A stretch of DNA of 45,637 nt, taken from NCBI GenBank assembly GCA_030537215.1, contig JAUNOF010000001.1:37227-82863 (forward strand), read 5' to 3'. The stretch is from Lachnospiraceae bacterium (lineage in GTDB: Bacteria; Bacillota; Clostridia; Lachnospirales; Lachnospiraceae). This document shows, one piece after another, positions 16,485 through 24,952 of the stretch. The notes under the pieces were generated by a model. The model did no database searches, had not been told where the DNA came from, and saw only the letters and a program-made list of their open reading frames with translations. A program made the position numbers and the translations under genes. Positions within the stretch are counted from its first letter, which is position 1. Every line of letters begins with the position of its first letter.

Positions 16485-17591
16485 CTACAAAATAGTTCCG
16501 CCGCCAGCCACCATATCTCCCAGATAAAAGACCACCGCCTGTCCGGGGGTAACGGCCCGCACCGGCTCTGTGAACTTGCACTCCACCAGGTCTTCTCCCA
16601 CCTCTCTCAGGATACAGGGCGTTCCTCTGTGGCTGTAACGGATCTTCGCCGTGACTTCCAGCTCTTTTCCACGAAGCCCATCCACTGCCATCCAGTTCAA
16701 GCGGCTGCACCGGAGAGAATCTGCAAATACATCATCTCCTTCTCCGATCACCACCTCATTGGTCTCTGTCCGGATCTCTTTTACAAAGATCCGCCGTCCC
16801 ATCGCCAGCCCCAGGCCCCTGCGCTGCCCGATGGTATAGTGGGTGATGCCCTGGTGCTGCCCCAGCACATTGCCGCAAGCATCCACGAAATTTCCCTTTG
16901 GAAGCTCTTTTTGGCTGTATTCCTTAATAAAGGAGGCATAATCATGATCTGGAATAAAGCAGATTTCCTGGCTGTCCGGCTTGCTGGCTACCGAAAGCCC
17001 GATTTGTTCTGCAATCTCCCGGATCTGCTCTTTGGTATACTGCCCAACCGGCATCAGCGTGTGGGAAAGCTGGCGCTGGGTCAGATTATACAATGCATAG
17101 GTCTGATCCTTCGCTGCTGTGGCAGACACCTGAAGGGCAAATCGCCCATTCTCCAGGTGTGCGATCCTGGCATAATGGCCGGTGGCAATATAGTCCGCTC
17201 CCAAAGCCAGGCTGCGGTCCAGCAGCGCCTCCCACTTTACATACCGATTACAGGCGATGCAGGGATTCGGGGTGCGGCCGTGAAGATATTCCTCCGCAAA
17301 GTAATCCATCACATGCTTCTGAAATTCCTTTTTAAAGTTCATCACATAATAAGGAATGTCCAGCCGCTCCGCTACACGTCTGGCATCCTCTACCGCACTT
17401 AAGCCGCAGCAGCCGCCATTTTCCTGGGAAAGCTCCTCCGGCTCATCCTGCCAGATCTGCATGGTCACACCGATCACATCGTAACCCTGCTCCTTTAATA
17501 AGTAGGCCGCCACGGAGGAATCCACTCCTCCTGACATGCCTACCACTACCTTCTTTCTTTGATTCTTCTGTATTGGATCCTGTCCGTTCAT
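16485..17591 (-). CDS. mnmA: tRNA-specific 2-thiouridylase MnmA
   Basis: This 368-residue enzyme thiolates U34 in the wobble position of Lys, Glu and Gln tRNAs, using ATP and sulfur delivered from a cysteine desulfurase. The PP-loop GMSGGVDSS is at 18-26. The two conserved cysteines are Cys111 in TPNPCIACN and Cys211 in SQEICFIPD; family knowledge makes these the nucleophile and the persulfide carrier. GHYARI and the C-terminal barrel (EPVRAVTPGQAVVFY) are also typical. Length fits the family. It lies 23 bases after nifU and ends at a terminator. Placing it after a desulfurase and scaffold gene is common in Firmicutes and fits sulfur handover. Confidence 0.97.
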   Translation of the reverse strand: MNGQDPIQKNQRKKVVVGMSGGVDSSVAAYLLKEQGYDVIGVTMQIWQDEPEELSQENGGCCGLSAVEDARRVAERLDIPYYVMNFKKEFQKHVMDYFAEEYLHGRTPNPCIACNRYVKWEALLDRSLALGADYIATGHYARIAHLENGRFALQVSATAAKDQTYALYNLTQRQLSHTLMPVGQYTKEQIREIAEQIGLSVASKPDSQEICFIPDHDYASFIKEYSQKELPKGNFVDACGNVLGQHQGITHYTIGQRRGLGLAMGRRIFVKEIRTETNEVVIGEGDDVFADSLRCSRLNWMAVDGLRGKELEVTAKIRYSHRGTPCILREVGEDLVECKFTEPVRAVTPGQAVVFYLGDMVAGGGTIL

Positions 17592-17614
17592 CTGCTCCGG
17601 TATTCCTCCAGAAA

Positions 17615-18052
17615 TTAATACTCCTCTTCTTCCTCTTCCTCACCGATATCGCTCTTGGGCTTATCCAGTCCTTCGATCTGGATATTATTTTTCTGGGCAT
17701 AATCCCAAAGGGCGGCATGAATCGCCTCCTCTGCCAGCAGGGAGCAGTGAACCTTCACAGGAGGAAGGCCGTCCAGCGCCTCCATCACTGCCTTGTTGGT
17801 TACCTGCATCGCCTCCTGGACGGACTTTCCCTTAACCAGCTCCGTAGCCATACTGCTGGTTGCCACTGCCGCACCGCAGCCAAAGGTTTTAAACTTCACA
17901 TCCCGGATGATCTGATTTTCATCAATGTCCAGGTAAATCCGCATAATATCGCCGCACTTGGCATTGCCCACAGTACCAGTACCGCTGGCATTCTCGATCT
18001 CTCCTACATTTCTTGGATGCTGAAAATGATCCATAACTTTATCTGAATACAT
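17615..18052 (-). CDS. nifU: Fe-S cluster assembly scaffold NifU/IscU type
   Basis: This 145-residue scaffold on which iron-sulfur clusters are built carries the three conserved cysteines of the U-type family: Cys33 (NAKCGD, with Asp35), Cys59 (FGCGAA) and Cys103 (VHCSLLAEEA). The N-terminus YSDKVMDHFQHPRNVG is diagnostic. The C-terminal tail is an acidic EEEEEEY run, which may be disordered. AAAGGAG lies seven bases before the ATG. The desulfurase gene ends 70 bases upstream. Only the N-terminal IscU-like domain is present, so it is a stand-alone U-type scaffold rather than a full three-domain NifU. Confidence 0.96.
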   Translation of the reverse strand: MYSDKVMDHFQHPRNVGEIENASGTGTVGNAKCGDIMRIYLDIDENQIIRDVKFKTFGCGAAVATSSMATELVKGKSVQEAMQVTNKAVMEALDGLPPVKVHCSLLAEEAIHAALWDYAQKNNIQIEGLDKPKSDIGEEEEEEEY

Positions 18053-18122
18053 AACTGTTCTCCTTTACTTATTCTCAGGTAATTGTACAGCATGATCTAG
18101 CTGTGCCTTTCCCACTCTCTTT

Positions 18123-19319
18123 TTATTTCTTCGCCCCGTGCTTCACAAAATCCTCATACAATGGAGACATGCTGCGAAGCCGCTCTACGATCCGCTTGAT
18201 CTCACCAGCCACATAATCCATCTCTTCTATGGTATTCTCCTCACTTAAGGTCAGACGCAGAGAGCCGTGGGCGATCTCATGAGGCAGTCCGATGGCAAGC
18301 AGCACATGGGACGGATCCAGAGAGCCGGAGGTGCAGGCAGAACCGCTGGAACCGCAGATGCCCGCCATATCCAGCATGATCAGCAGGGACTCGCCCTCGA
18401 TAAACTGGAACGCAAAATTGCAGTTATTCGGAAGCCGGTTGGTGCGGTGGCCGTTGACCCTGGTATACGGAACCTGTGCCAGGACCCGTTCAATCAGGTA
18501 ATCCCGAAGCTCCTGCTCCTTCTTCGTCCGCTCCTCCATATTGGCAGCGGCAAGCTCTGCCGCTTTGCCAAGACCTACGATGCCAGGAACATTCTCCGTG
18601 CCGGCACGGCGCTTTCTCTCCTGGGCGCCGCCGTGGACGAAGGAGCGGATCTTCACTCCGGTGCGGATATATAAGAATCCAATGCCCTTGGGCCCGTTGA
18701 TCTTATGGCCGCTGGCACTCATCATATCAATATGAAGCTCATCTACATGAATGGGCACATGGCCGTAAGCCTGAACCGCATCGGTGTGGAACAAAATTCC
18801 ATGCTCCTTTGCGATCTGGCCGATTTCCCGGATCGGCTCAATGGTTCCGATCTCATTGTTGGCAAACATAATGGAGATCAGAATGGTGTCCGGACGGATG
18901 GCCTTCTTTAACTCATCCAGCTTCACCACACCATTTTCATCCACATCCAGATAGGTTATCTCATAGCCCTGCTTCTCCAGATATTCACAGGTATGCAGGA
19001 TGGCATGATGCTCGATCTTGCTGGTAATAATATGGCGCCCCTTTTGGCTGTAGGCCTCTGCCGTTGCCTTCAGCGCCCAGTTATCCGCCTCGCTTCCGCC
19101 TGCTGTAAAATAAATCTCCTGGGTCTTAGCCCCGATTGATTTTGCAATCGTCTCCCTGGCATCGGTTACTGCCTTCTTGCTGATGCCGGAAAATTCGTAT
19201 ACGGAGGACGGATTTCCATAAAACTCTGTAAAATAAGGAAGCATCGCCTCTACTACCTTTGGATTGGTCTTCGTAGTAGCTGCATTGTCCAAATAGATCA
19301 GTCTTTTTTCTTCACTCAT
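18123..19319 (-). CDS. nifS: Cysteine desulfurase NifS/IscS
   Basis: This 398-residue PLP enzyme turns cysteine into alanine and a protein-bound persulfide. The PLP lysine is Lys206 in SASGHKINGPKG. The sulfur-carrying cysteine is Cys329 in SSGSACTSGSLDPSHVL, on the long loop typical of group I desulfurases. YLDNAATT at the start and the HHAIL block near 104 are also conserved. AAAGGCGGT lies nine bases before the ATG. It heads the nifS-nifU-mnmA unit and has its own promoter at 19389-19417. No IscR/Rrf2-type regulator is adjacent. Confidence 0.97.
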   Translation of the reverse strand: MSEEKRLIYLDNAATTKTNPKVVEAMLPYFTEFYGNPSSVYEFSGISKKAVTDARETIAKSIGAKTQEIYFTAGGSEADNWALKATAEAYSQKGRHIITSKIEHHAILHTCEYLEKQGYEITYLDVDENGVVKLDELKKAIRPDTILISIMFANNEIGTIEPIREIGQIAKEHGILFHTDAVQAYGHVPIHVDELHIDMMSASGHKINGPKGIGFLYIRTGVKIRSFVHGGAQERKRRAGTENVPGIVGLGKAAELAAANMEERTKKEQELRDYLIERVLAQVPYTRVNGHRTNRLPNNCNFAFQFIEGESLLIMLDMAGICGSSGSACTSGSLDPSHVLLAIGLPHEIAHGSLRLTLSEENTIEEMDYVAGEIKRIVERLRSMSPLYEDFVKHGAKK

Positions 19320-19388
19320 GGTTGCTATACCGCCTTTCTATCTATCAGAAAAAGGAATCTGTTACGATTCTCTAACTTTCCAAAGCTT

Positions 19389-19417
19389 ACTATACCACAT
19401 ATTTCCTAGTAATTCAA
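19389..19417 (-). promoter_or_regulatory. Sigma-A-type promoter for nifS
   Basis: On the minus strand TTGAAT (19417-19412) and TATAGT (19394-19389) are separated by exactly 17 bases. The -10 ends about 70 bases before the nifS ATG. Confidence 0.75.
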
Positions 19418-19647
19418 TATGATTTTATGACTTTCCATGTGCATGACCTCGTTACGGTTACTGCTGCTGTTTCATTAAATTCTGCAGAGTATTTTCCCAC
19501 AAAATTGCAGAATCCTTTCACCCGTTTTAAAACAGAGATTTTAAAGGAATTATTTTCTCTAAATACCGAGATTTTAAAGGAATTATGATTGTAAATCTTC
19601 CATATATACTAAAAAGAGCTGCAAACTATTATGGGAGGGCTGTTTAA
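19418..19647. repeat. Divergent intergenic region with a 19-bp direct repeat
   Basis: There is no gene here. An identical 19-base sequence, GAGATTTTAAAGGAATTAT, occurs at 19535-19553 and 19568-19586, spaced 33 bases start to start (about three helical turns). An inverted repeat ATTCTGCA/TGCAGAAT lies at 19479-19513. The direct repeats sit just before the XRE gene and could be its own binding sites. Confidence 0.7.
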
Positions 19648-19977
19648 ATGCGAACAAATTATATCGGCGAACGAATTACTATGCTGCGCCTGGCAAAAGG
19701 CCTGTCTGAATACAGCTTGAGCAAAAGCATTGGAAAATGTGAAAGCTATATCAATAAGGTTTCATCGGGCCACATCACGCCGTCCCTTGACATGTTAATT
19801 ACGATCTGTGAATTTTTCGGGCTTACCTTGTCTGAATTTTTCCAGGAAGATGCTCCCCCATTTTCTCCCACAGCCGCTAAGATCACATCTCTCCTTCCAG
19901 AACTAAGCGAGGAGGAGCTGAAAAGCCTGCTGGTGATCGTGGAATCTATGAAAAACCGGGAGAAGGAGGAGAACTAA
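19648..19977 (+). CDS. Small XRE-family transcriptional regulator
   Basis: This 109-residue cytoplasmic DNA-binding protein has an HTH_3 domain over about 6-64 (ERITMLRLAKGLSEYSLSKSIGKCESYINKVSSGHITPSLDMLITICEFFGLTLSEFF). A short helical tail (LLPELSEEELKSLLVIVESM) probably mediates dimerisation. GGGAGG lies nine bases before the ATG. Its 3' end forms one arm of a strong hairpin (19960-20009) and a flippase gene follows 71 bases later on the same strand. The ligand and targets are unknown; the 19-bp direct repeats upstream suggest autoregulation. Confidence 0.88.
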   Translation: MRTNYIGERITMLRLAKGLSEYSLSKSIGKCESYINKVSSGHITPSLDMLITICEFFGLTLSEFFQEDAPPFSPTAAKITSLLPELSEEELKSLLVIVESMKNREKEEN

Positions 19978-20009
19978 ACGTCAAGCGTTCTATCTTCTCC
20001 TCCTTTCTC
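19960..20009 (+). terminator. Strong hairpin spanning the XRE stop codon
   Basis: GAGAAGGAGGAGAA at the end of the coding region pairs with TTCTCCTCCTTTCTC with one bulged base, enclosing a smaller AACG/CGTT stem. There is no clean T-run, so it may be a weak terminator or attenuator between this gene and the flippase. Confidence 0.55.
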
Positions 20010-20048
20010 ATACCATATAATAATTTTCCTCCCGGAGCCTCAGATCAC

Positions 20049-21626
20049 ATGCTTCCATCCCTGTCCCGACTTTCCCCGAAAAAACGTGCATTTCTAACCG
20101 GAACCCTGCTGCTGACCGGAACTGGATTTCTATGCAGGATCCTGGGCTTTTTTTACCGTATCTTCATGTCCCGAACCATCGGCGCCGAGGGACTGGGAAT
20201 CTATAATACGGTTCATCCTGTATTCGGCATCTGCTTTGCCGTATGTGCCGGATCGATCCAGACCGCCCTCTCCCAGTATGTGGCCGCCAACCAGAAAAAG
20301 GGCCGCTCCGTCTTCCGAACCGGCCTATGTATCTCTGTAACACTTTCTGTCCTGCTGGCAATTTTCATCTGCCGTCATGCCGCCTTCATTGCAGAGCGGT
20401 TCCTGCTGGAACCGCGGTGTGAGCCTTATCTTCTGGTAATGGCGCTGTCCGTCCCCTTCGCTGCCCTTCATGCCTGCATCAACGGATATTACTACGGGAT
20501 GCAGAAGTCAAAGGTTCCTGCCTTTTCTCAGGTAGCAGAACAGATCATCCGCATGACTGCTGTCTTCGGGATCGTACAGGTGATGCAGCAGGAAGGACGG
20601 GAGATCACCGTATCCCTGGCTGTCTATGGGCACCTGATCGGAGAAGCGGCTTCGGCAGCCTTTACCCTTCTCTGTCTGATTTTCTGTCCGCCGGAGGGCA
20701 ATAAGCATTCCTCCAGTCACCTTACCCGACCAGGAAGCGCATTCTCCATCCGCTTTTTCCAGGAAAATGCCCTTCCTCTGATGGCCCTGGCCCTTCCTCT
20801 GATGGGAAACCGGCTGGTGTTAAACCTCCTTGCCAGTGCGGAAGCCATCTGGATCCCCAACCGGCTGACAGCCTTCGGTTTAAGCAGCAGCGATGCCTTT
20901 TCTGTTTACGGCGTTCTCACCGGTATGGCCCTTCCCTTTATCATGTTTCCCTCCGCCATCACCAACTCCATCGCCGTCCTGCTTCTCCCCACAGTGGCTC
21001 AGGCCCAGGCAGAAGGGCGGCGGGAGCAGATCTCCTCCACCATATCCATGGCGCTGCGCTACAGCCTGTACATGGGGATCCTGTGCACCGGGATCTTCTG
21101 CATCTACGGCCATGAGCTGGGTACCGGCGTATTCCACAATCCTTCCGCCGGAGCCTACATCCGCGCCCTGGGATGGCTGTGTCCCTTTATGTACCTGGCA
21201 ACTACATTGGGCAGTATCTTAAACGGTCTGGGAAAAACCTCAGCCACCTTTCTCCAGAATGTATGCGCCATGCTGCTGCGGCTGACCTTCGTCCTTTTCG
21301 GCATCCCGAATCTGGGCATGAAGGCCTATCTCTGGGGAATCCTTGCAAGCGAAATCTTCCTGGCGCTGTGGCATCTGATCACCCTGCGGGAGTTTGCAGC
21401 TTTTTCCTGGAACGGGGCAGAAATGATCGGGAAACCGGTGATGCTGATGATCCTTGGATGCTGGCTGAATCAGAAATTCTGGCTCTTTCTGCTTCCGCTT
21501 TTAAGACCCCTTCCCCTGGAGCCGGGAGCCGCATGGGCCTTTCTGGGTACCGCTCTGAAGATCGGAACGCTATGCGGGATATATGGAGCGTTTCTGATTG
21601 GATGGCATGTCCTTACAAGGCGCTAA
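20049..21626 (+). CDS. SpoVB/MurJ-like polysaccharide flippase
   Basis: This 525-residue membrane protein of the MVF superfamily has about 14 hydrophobic segments. Such proteins flip lipid-linked glycans or peptidoglycan precursors. The N-terminus (KKRAFLTGTLLLTGTGFLCRILGFFYRIFMSRTIGAEGLGIYN) is characteristic of the stage V sporulation protein B group. ACINGYYYGMQKSKVPAFSQVAEQIIRM around 140-170 and SILNGLGKT around 390 are also typical. A GGAG site lies 11 bases before the ATG, so initiation may be weak. It follows a small XRE regulator and ends in a strong hairpin that starts at its own stop codon. A role in spore cortex synthesis is possible if the host sporulates; a general capsule or wall flippase is the alternative. 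Confidence 0.9.
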   Translation: MLPSLSRLSPKKRAFLTGTLLLTGTGFLCRILGFFYRIFMSRTIGAEGLGIYNTVHPVFGICFAVCAGSIQTALSQYVAANQKKGRSVFRTGLCISVTLSVLLAIFICRHAAFIAERFLLEPRCEPYLLVMALSVPFAALHACINGYYYGMQKSKVPAFSQVAEQIIRMTAVFGIVQVMQQEGREITVSLAVYGHLIGEAASAAFTLLCLIFCPPEGNKHSSSHLTRPGSAFSIRFFQENALPLMALALPLMGNRLVLNLLASAEAIWIPNRLTAFGLSSSDAFSVYGVLTGMALPFIMFPSAITNSIAVLLLPTVAQAQAEGRREQISSTISMALRYSLYMGILCTGIFCIYGHELGTGVFHNPSAGAYIRALGWLCPFMYLATTLGSILNGLGKTSATFLQNVCAMLLRLTFVLFGIPNLGMKAYLWGILASEIFLALWHLITLREFAAFSWNGAEMIGKPVMLMILGCWLNQKFWLFLLPLLRPLPLEPGAAWAFLGTALKIGTLCGIYGAFLIGWHVLTRR

Positions 21627-21674
21627 CGAAGAAGCCGGGAATATCCTGTTGGATGTTCCCGGCTCCTTCGTTAG
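21623..21674 (+). terminator. Long double-stem hairpin after the flippase gene
   Basis: The outer stem CTAACGAAG/CTTCGTTAG and inner stem GCCGGGAA/TTCCCGGC are separated by small bulges. The hairpin overlaps the stop codon. Only a weak T-run follows (AGTTTT about 12 bases later), so termination efficiency is uncertain. Confidence 0.7.
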
Positions 21675-21701
21675 GCCTCTGCTAAGTTTTATAAACTCAT
21701 C

Positions 21702-21835
21702 GTAACTGTTCAGTACCCCTCACAGTTACGTGCAAAAATCCATTTAAAATCGGCTCCGCCGATGGGATTTTTGCCTTCTGGCCCAGGTTATCTTACGGTC
21801 AGCGCAGTAAATGCGCAGACCTACTGAACAGTTAC
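21702..21835. mobile_element. MITE-like element with perfect 14-bp terminal inverted repeats
   Basis: GTAACTGTTCAGTA at 21702-21715 is exactly inverted at 21822-21835. Inside are nested hairpins: CAAAAATCC/GGATTTTTG enclosing ATCGGC/GCCGAT, and GCGCA/TGCGC. The left end can also fold on itself (CGTAACTGT/ACAGTTACG). It is 134 bases long with no coding capacity. The end sequence recurs in the hairpins at 14852, 16351, 40485 and 43873, so it belongs to a dispersed family. Confidence 0.75.
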
Positions 21836-21841
21836 AACTCA

Positions 21842-22393
21842 TCATTTATCATGACTCGTTTCCCACGATTTCAATATTTCTTCCTTATTGTAAATAGCAT
21901 CCTTTTCACTTGCTAATGAAATCAAATATTCGCCCAGCGTATGATCTACTTGATACATAATTAACGTTGCAGTTTCATCAAGATACGCTTCTGTCTGATA
22001 TGATAAATAGTAATTGTCGTCATCCTGGTAAAGAACCTCCTCCGTTTCATTAATCAAAGGCACTCCCAGCTTTACAAAATATTCATCTGTTTTTGCATAT
22101 ATTTTACAAACAATTACTTTTTGAGCCTCTTGCGGAATCGTAACGACTTCCTTCATATTCGCATTGCTATGAGCCTTTGTATACTCCATAATAGTCGATG
22201 CATCCATTATTTGTCTGAACAAAGTTACCCCATCTGAATCATAGATCTCAATTAACTGCTCTTCTGTGAAATCATCTGGTACATAATCATTTGCGGATTC
22301 ATCAGTACGTAAAAAATTATTATATGGTGAACAACCGACACATAAATAAAGTAAGCAGCATGTAAAATACATATATTTAACCCATAGTCTCAT
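21842..22393 (-). CDS. Putative lipoprotein of unknown function
   Basis: A protein of 183 residues that I do not recognise. The start at 22393 (MRLWVKYMYFTCCLLYLCVGCS) gives a short signal peptide with lipobox LCVGC; the open frame extends ten codons further to 22423, with no better ribosome site. The mature part is acidic, with no membrane segment and no repeat, and reads like a small globular domain (TEEQLIEIYDSDGVTLFRQIMDASTIMEYTKAH). It looks more AT-rich than its neighbours and ends six bases from the MITE-like element, which hints at recent acquisition or rearrangement. It lies 164 bases downstream of the diguanylate cyclase gene on the same strand, but no functional link is visible. 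Confidence 0.75.
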   Translation of the reverse strand: MRLWVKYMYFTCCLLYLCVGCSPYNNFLRTDESANDYVPDDFTEEQLIEIYDSDGVTLFRQIMDASTIMEYTKAHSNANMKEVVTIPQEAQKVIVCKIYAKTDEYFVKLGVPLINETEEVLYQDDDNYYLSYQTEAYLDETATLIMYQVDHTLGEYLISLASEKDAIYNKEEILKSWETSHDK

Positions 22394-22557
22394 GTAGCAT
22401 CTCTCACTTTCTAAAATGTACATTAAAAGCTATTTCAAAAAATGGCCATAATATATTTAGGCGTTCAGCCATTGCTTTTCACTGCTATTTTGGATAATGC
22501 GCCCTATAAGAACAAGTTTAAATCTCCTTTTGTGCTATGTCGGCCACTCGTGTACTG

Positions 22558-24873
22558 TCATGGTTCTGCCGTTGAAAACAACCACAATGTCTCCTGCTCT
22601 GTCTCTTTGGAATGGTTCACCTGCAGTACCTGCAGCTTCAGCCAGATCCCATCCTTTTTCTGATACCGAAACTCCAATGCAGATTCCTGTTCCAGCCGCT
22701 TTTTCAGATAATCATAATTACAGAAATCTTCAAACAATCCTTGATATTCCGACTTTACCAGACGACTGGAATAGTGCAGCAGTCCTTTGCTGAATTTGCC
22801 GTCCTCTTCCCTCAAAATGTCTTTAAAATAAGAAGGAATAAACAAATATCGGATGGTATCCTTGCTCAAATCCACAAAGTAAATGCCTTTAAACTGCGGA
22901 GCCAGAACAGCTAAAAAGGTATCCATATCCTGCTTTTCTGCGATCAGGCGGGCTGTCTTCTCATCCAAAAGCCGGTTCTGCCGTTCGCTCCCGTTATTTT
23001 TGTAATACTGCTGCTTATCCAACCGCATCCGCGCCTCTGCAGTATTCACAATGTCCATAACATCCATATGCTGGTTCCGCCATTCAATTCCAACCGACAT
23101 CTCGTAGCCATACTTCTTCACCTGGATGCGCGCTGCTTCTGCTTGGTCATATACCCACTGCCGTTCCCGGTTGCGGCACAGCACTACGAATTCATCGCCG
23201 CCGATTCGAAAGACAGGCTCCGAAATAAACTTCTCCTTCAGCGTATTTGCCATCCGGATCAGCATCTGGTCTCCTTCCAGATGGCCTAATCGATTATTGA
23301 TCTCATGAAGCCCATTGGCATCCACATACACACAGGCAAACGAGCAGTATGGTTCCTGCTCCATCTCACGGAGAATCTCATGGTAGCGGTTCCGATTCAT
23401 CAGCCCGGTCATGGCATCTGTCTGGCTCATCTGGTCCAGACGCTGATAGCTGGCACACTGCTCTGCTGTAATGGAAAAACTAAGAGTTACCTGCTCCAAA
23501 GGCTCTGCCGTCTTCCAGCGTCTCTTCATATTTACAGCTCCCAGCACACCGATCGTTTTCCCGTCCTGGCGGCGGACTGGAACCATCATATAGTTTTTCA
23601 CATTCCACCGCAGAAAATCTTCATGCTGAGTCAGATCCTTCTCCAAATAAAGCTCACCTGGCTTACAAATCGCTTCCCCCTTCTCCTGGAGGATCACAAA
23701 CAACTCCGGAAACTGTTCCTGAAACAGGGTGTCATGTTTTAACTGCTCTGCACCTCGGCTGCTCCACAGACGGCTTTGTCCAAAGGTGAAATCTCCCCAG
23801 AAAAAAGCTACCTCTGCTGTAGTAAAGCTGGCGATGGCCTGCAGCGCATCCCGGAAATGCTCTGGCTGCGTATGCGCAAAAAACAAGTTCCGCTCCACAT
23901 CCAGAATGTAGGTTACATTCTTTAAATTCTTCTCGCTTTCCAGCTTCTCCTGCTGGATATCATGTACCGTCCAGAAGAAATAAAGGGAAAAGACAGCAAT
24001 CATTGCAGCAGTCAGACCGAAGAAAAAGAACCGGATATTCGCTGCATTGGAAAAAGCAATACTGGCGGGGACACTGATCACCACCATCCAGTCTTCCTCG
24101 TGAACCGGCGCATAGCCCGTATAGAAATTCTCATTTGCCTTTTCCGACCTGAACACGGTCACACCACTGTTTCCCTGTGAAAAATCAAAGGTAAACTGTT
24201 CCCTGCTGTAGCCCTTTGCCGCCCTTCTGTCCTGCATCTCATCCATATTTGCCGAATGTTCATGCCAGGTATCCAGCAAAAACTGCCTTGTTTCTCTTTC
24301 AATAATAAAAAACTGCATCTCCGCGCCATAATCCAGCCCGGGAAATATATCTGCCAGATGTTTCAGATCAAGGGTGGCGCAGAGCACAGCAGCCGTTTCA
24401 CCATCCTTTTCAATCGGCAGGCAGGCTCTCACTGCAGCCAGAGACTGCTTGGCAAGCTCCTGATGAAAGGAAATATGAAAACCGTCCTCTGCTTCCTTTT
24501 TAAAGGAAAGCAGTCCTTCTGCATCGATCCGCTCTCCATTTTGCGGAAGGATCTGATCTCCTGGAAGCAGAAGCTCCAACTGGGAAACGATTCCCGTTCC
24601 GCTGAGCACATCCAATTGATCCTGCAGTGTCTCATCGTCATTCCAGTCAGAGCTTTTTATGATTTCCGCCACAGATTCCAGATAATTTCTGCTTTCCTCC
24701 AGCTTCTGATCCACCACCGCTGCCACCTGATCCACATATCCAGTCAGGCGGCGGAAGCACCGGTCACGTTCGATCTGATAATAAACCGCAGTCATAATGC
24801 TCAGGGTAGCCCCCAGAGCAATCAGTAAAAATAGAGTTGTCCAGATCCGTTTGCCTGGTTTTATCCATTTCAA
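22558..24873 (-). CDS. Membrane diguanylate cyclase (dCache-GAF-GGDEF-PAS-like)
   Basis: This protein of about 771 residues makes c-di-GMP from GTP in response to an external signal. In order: a membrane segment at about 14-36, an extracellular dCache-like sensor at about 40-280, a second membrane segment at about 283-305, a GAF-like domain at about 320-470, a GGDEF domain at about 485-625 with intact RIGGDEF near 560, and a PAS-like C-terminal domain at about 655-770. There is no RxxD five residues before GGDEF, so the usual product-inhibition site is missing. There is no EAL domain. No ATG fits: the frame opens with GTG at 24882, but AGGTG sits six bases before a TTG at 24873, which I prefer. 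It is monocistronic as far as visible. Confidence 0.9.
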   Translation of the reverse strand: MKWIKPGKRIWTTLFLLIALGATLSIMTAVYYQIERDRCFRRLTGYVDQVAAVVDQKLEESRNYLESVAEIIKSSDWNDDETLQDQLDVLSGTGIVSQLELLLPGDQILPQNGERIDAEGLLSFKKEAEDGFHISFHQELAKQSLAAVRACLPIEKDGETAAVLCATLDLKHLADIFPGLDYGAEMQFFIIERETRQFLLDTWHEHSANMDEMQDRRAAKGYSREQFTFDFSQGNSGVTVFRSEKANENFYTGYAPVHEEDWMVVISVPASIAFSNAANIRFFFFGLTAAMIAVFSLYFFWTVHDIQQEKLESEKNLKNVTYILDVERNLFFAHTQPEHFRDALQAIASFTTAEVAFFWGDFTFGQSRLWSSRGAEQLKHDTLFQEQFPELFVILQEKGEAICKPGELYLEKDLTQHEDFLRWNVKNYMMVPVRRQDGKTIGVLGAVNMKRRWKTAEPLEQVTLSFSITAEQCASYQRLDQMSQTDAMTGLMNRNRYHEILREMEQEPYCSFACVYVDANGLHEINNRLGHLEGDQMLIRMANTLKEKFISEPVFRIGGDEFVVLCRNRERQWVYDQAEAARIQVKKYGYEMSVGIEWRNQHMDVMDIVNTAEARMRLDKQQYYKNNGSERQNRLLDEKTARLIAEKQDMDTFLAVLAPQFKGIYFVDLSKDTIRYLFIPSYFKDILREEDGKFSKGLLHYSSRLVKSEYQGLFEDFCNYDYLKKRLEQESALEFRYQKKDGIWLKLQVLQVNHSKETEQETLWLFSTAEP

Positions 24874-24952
24874 TGTATGCACCTCATTTGTGTAAAACTC
24901 TAACTGTCTGATGATTTAAAATTATATCGGGTTGCATACCATTTTTCAAGGA

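Noticed and set aside
16629-17402. 257-codon plus-strand frame opposite mnmA
   Set aside because: It is antisense to a certain mnmA gene with no recognisable features of its own.
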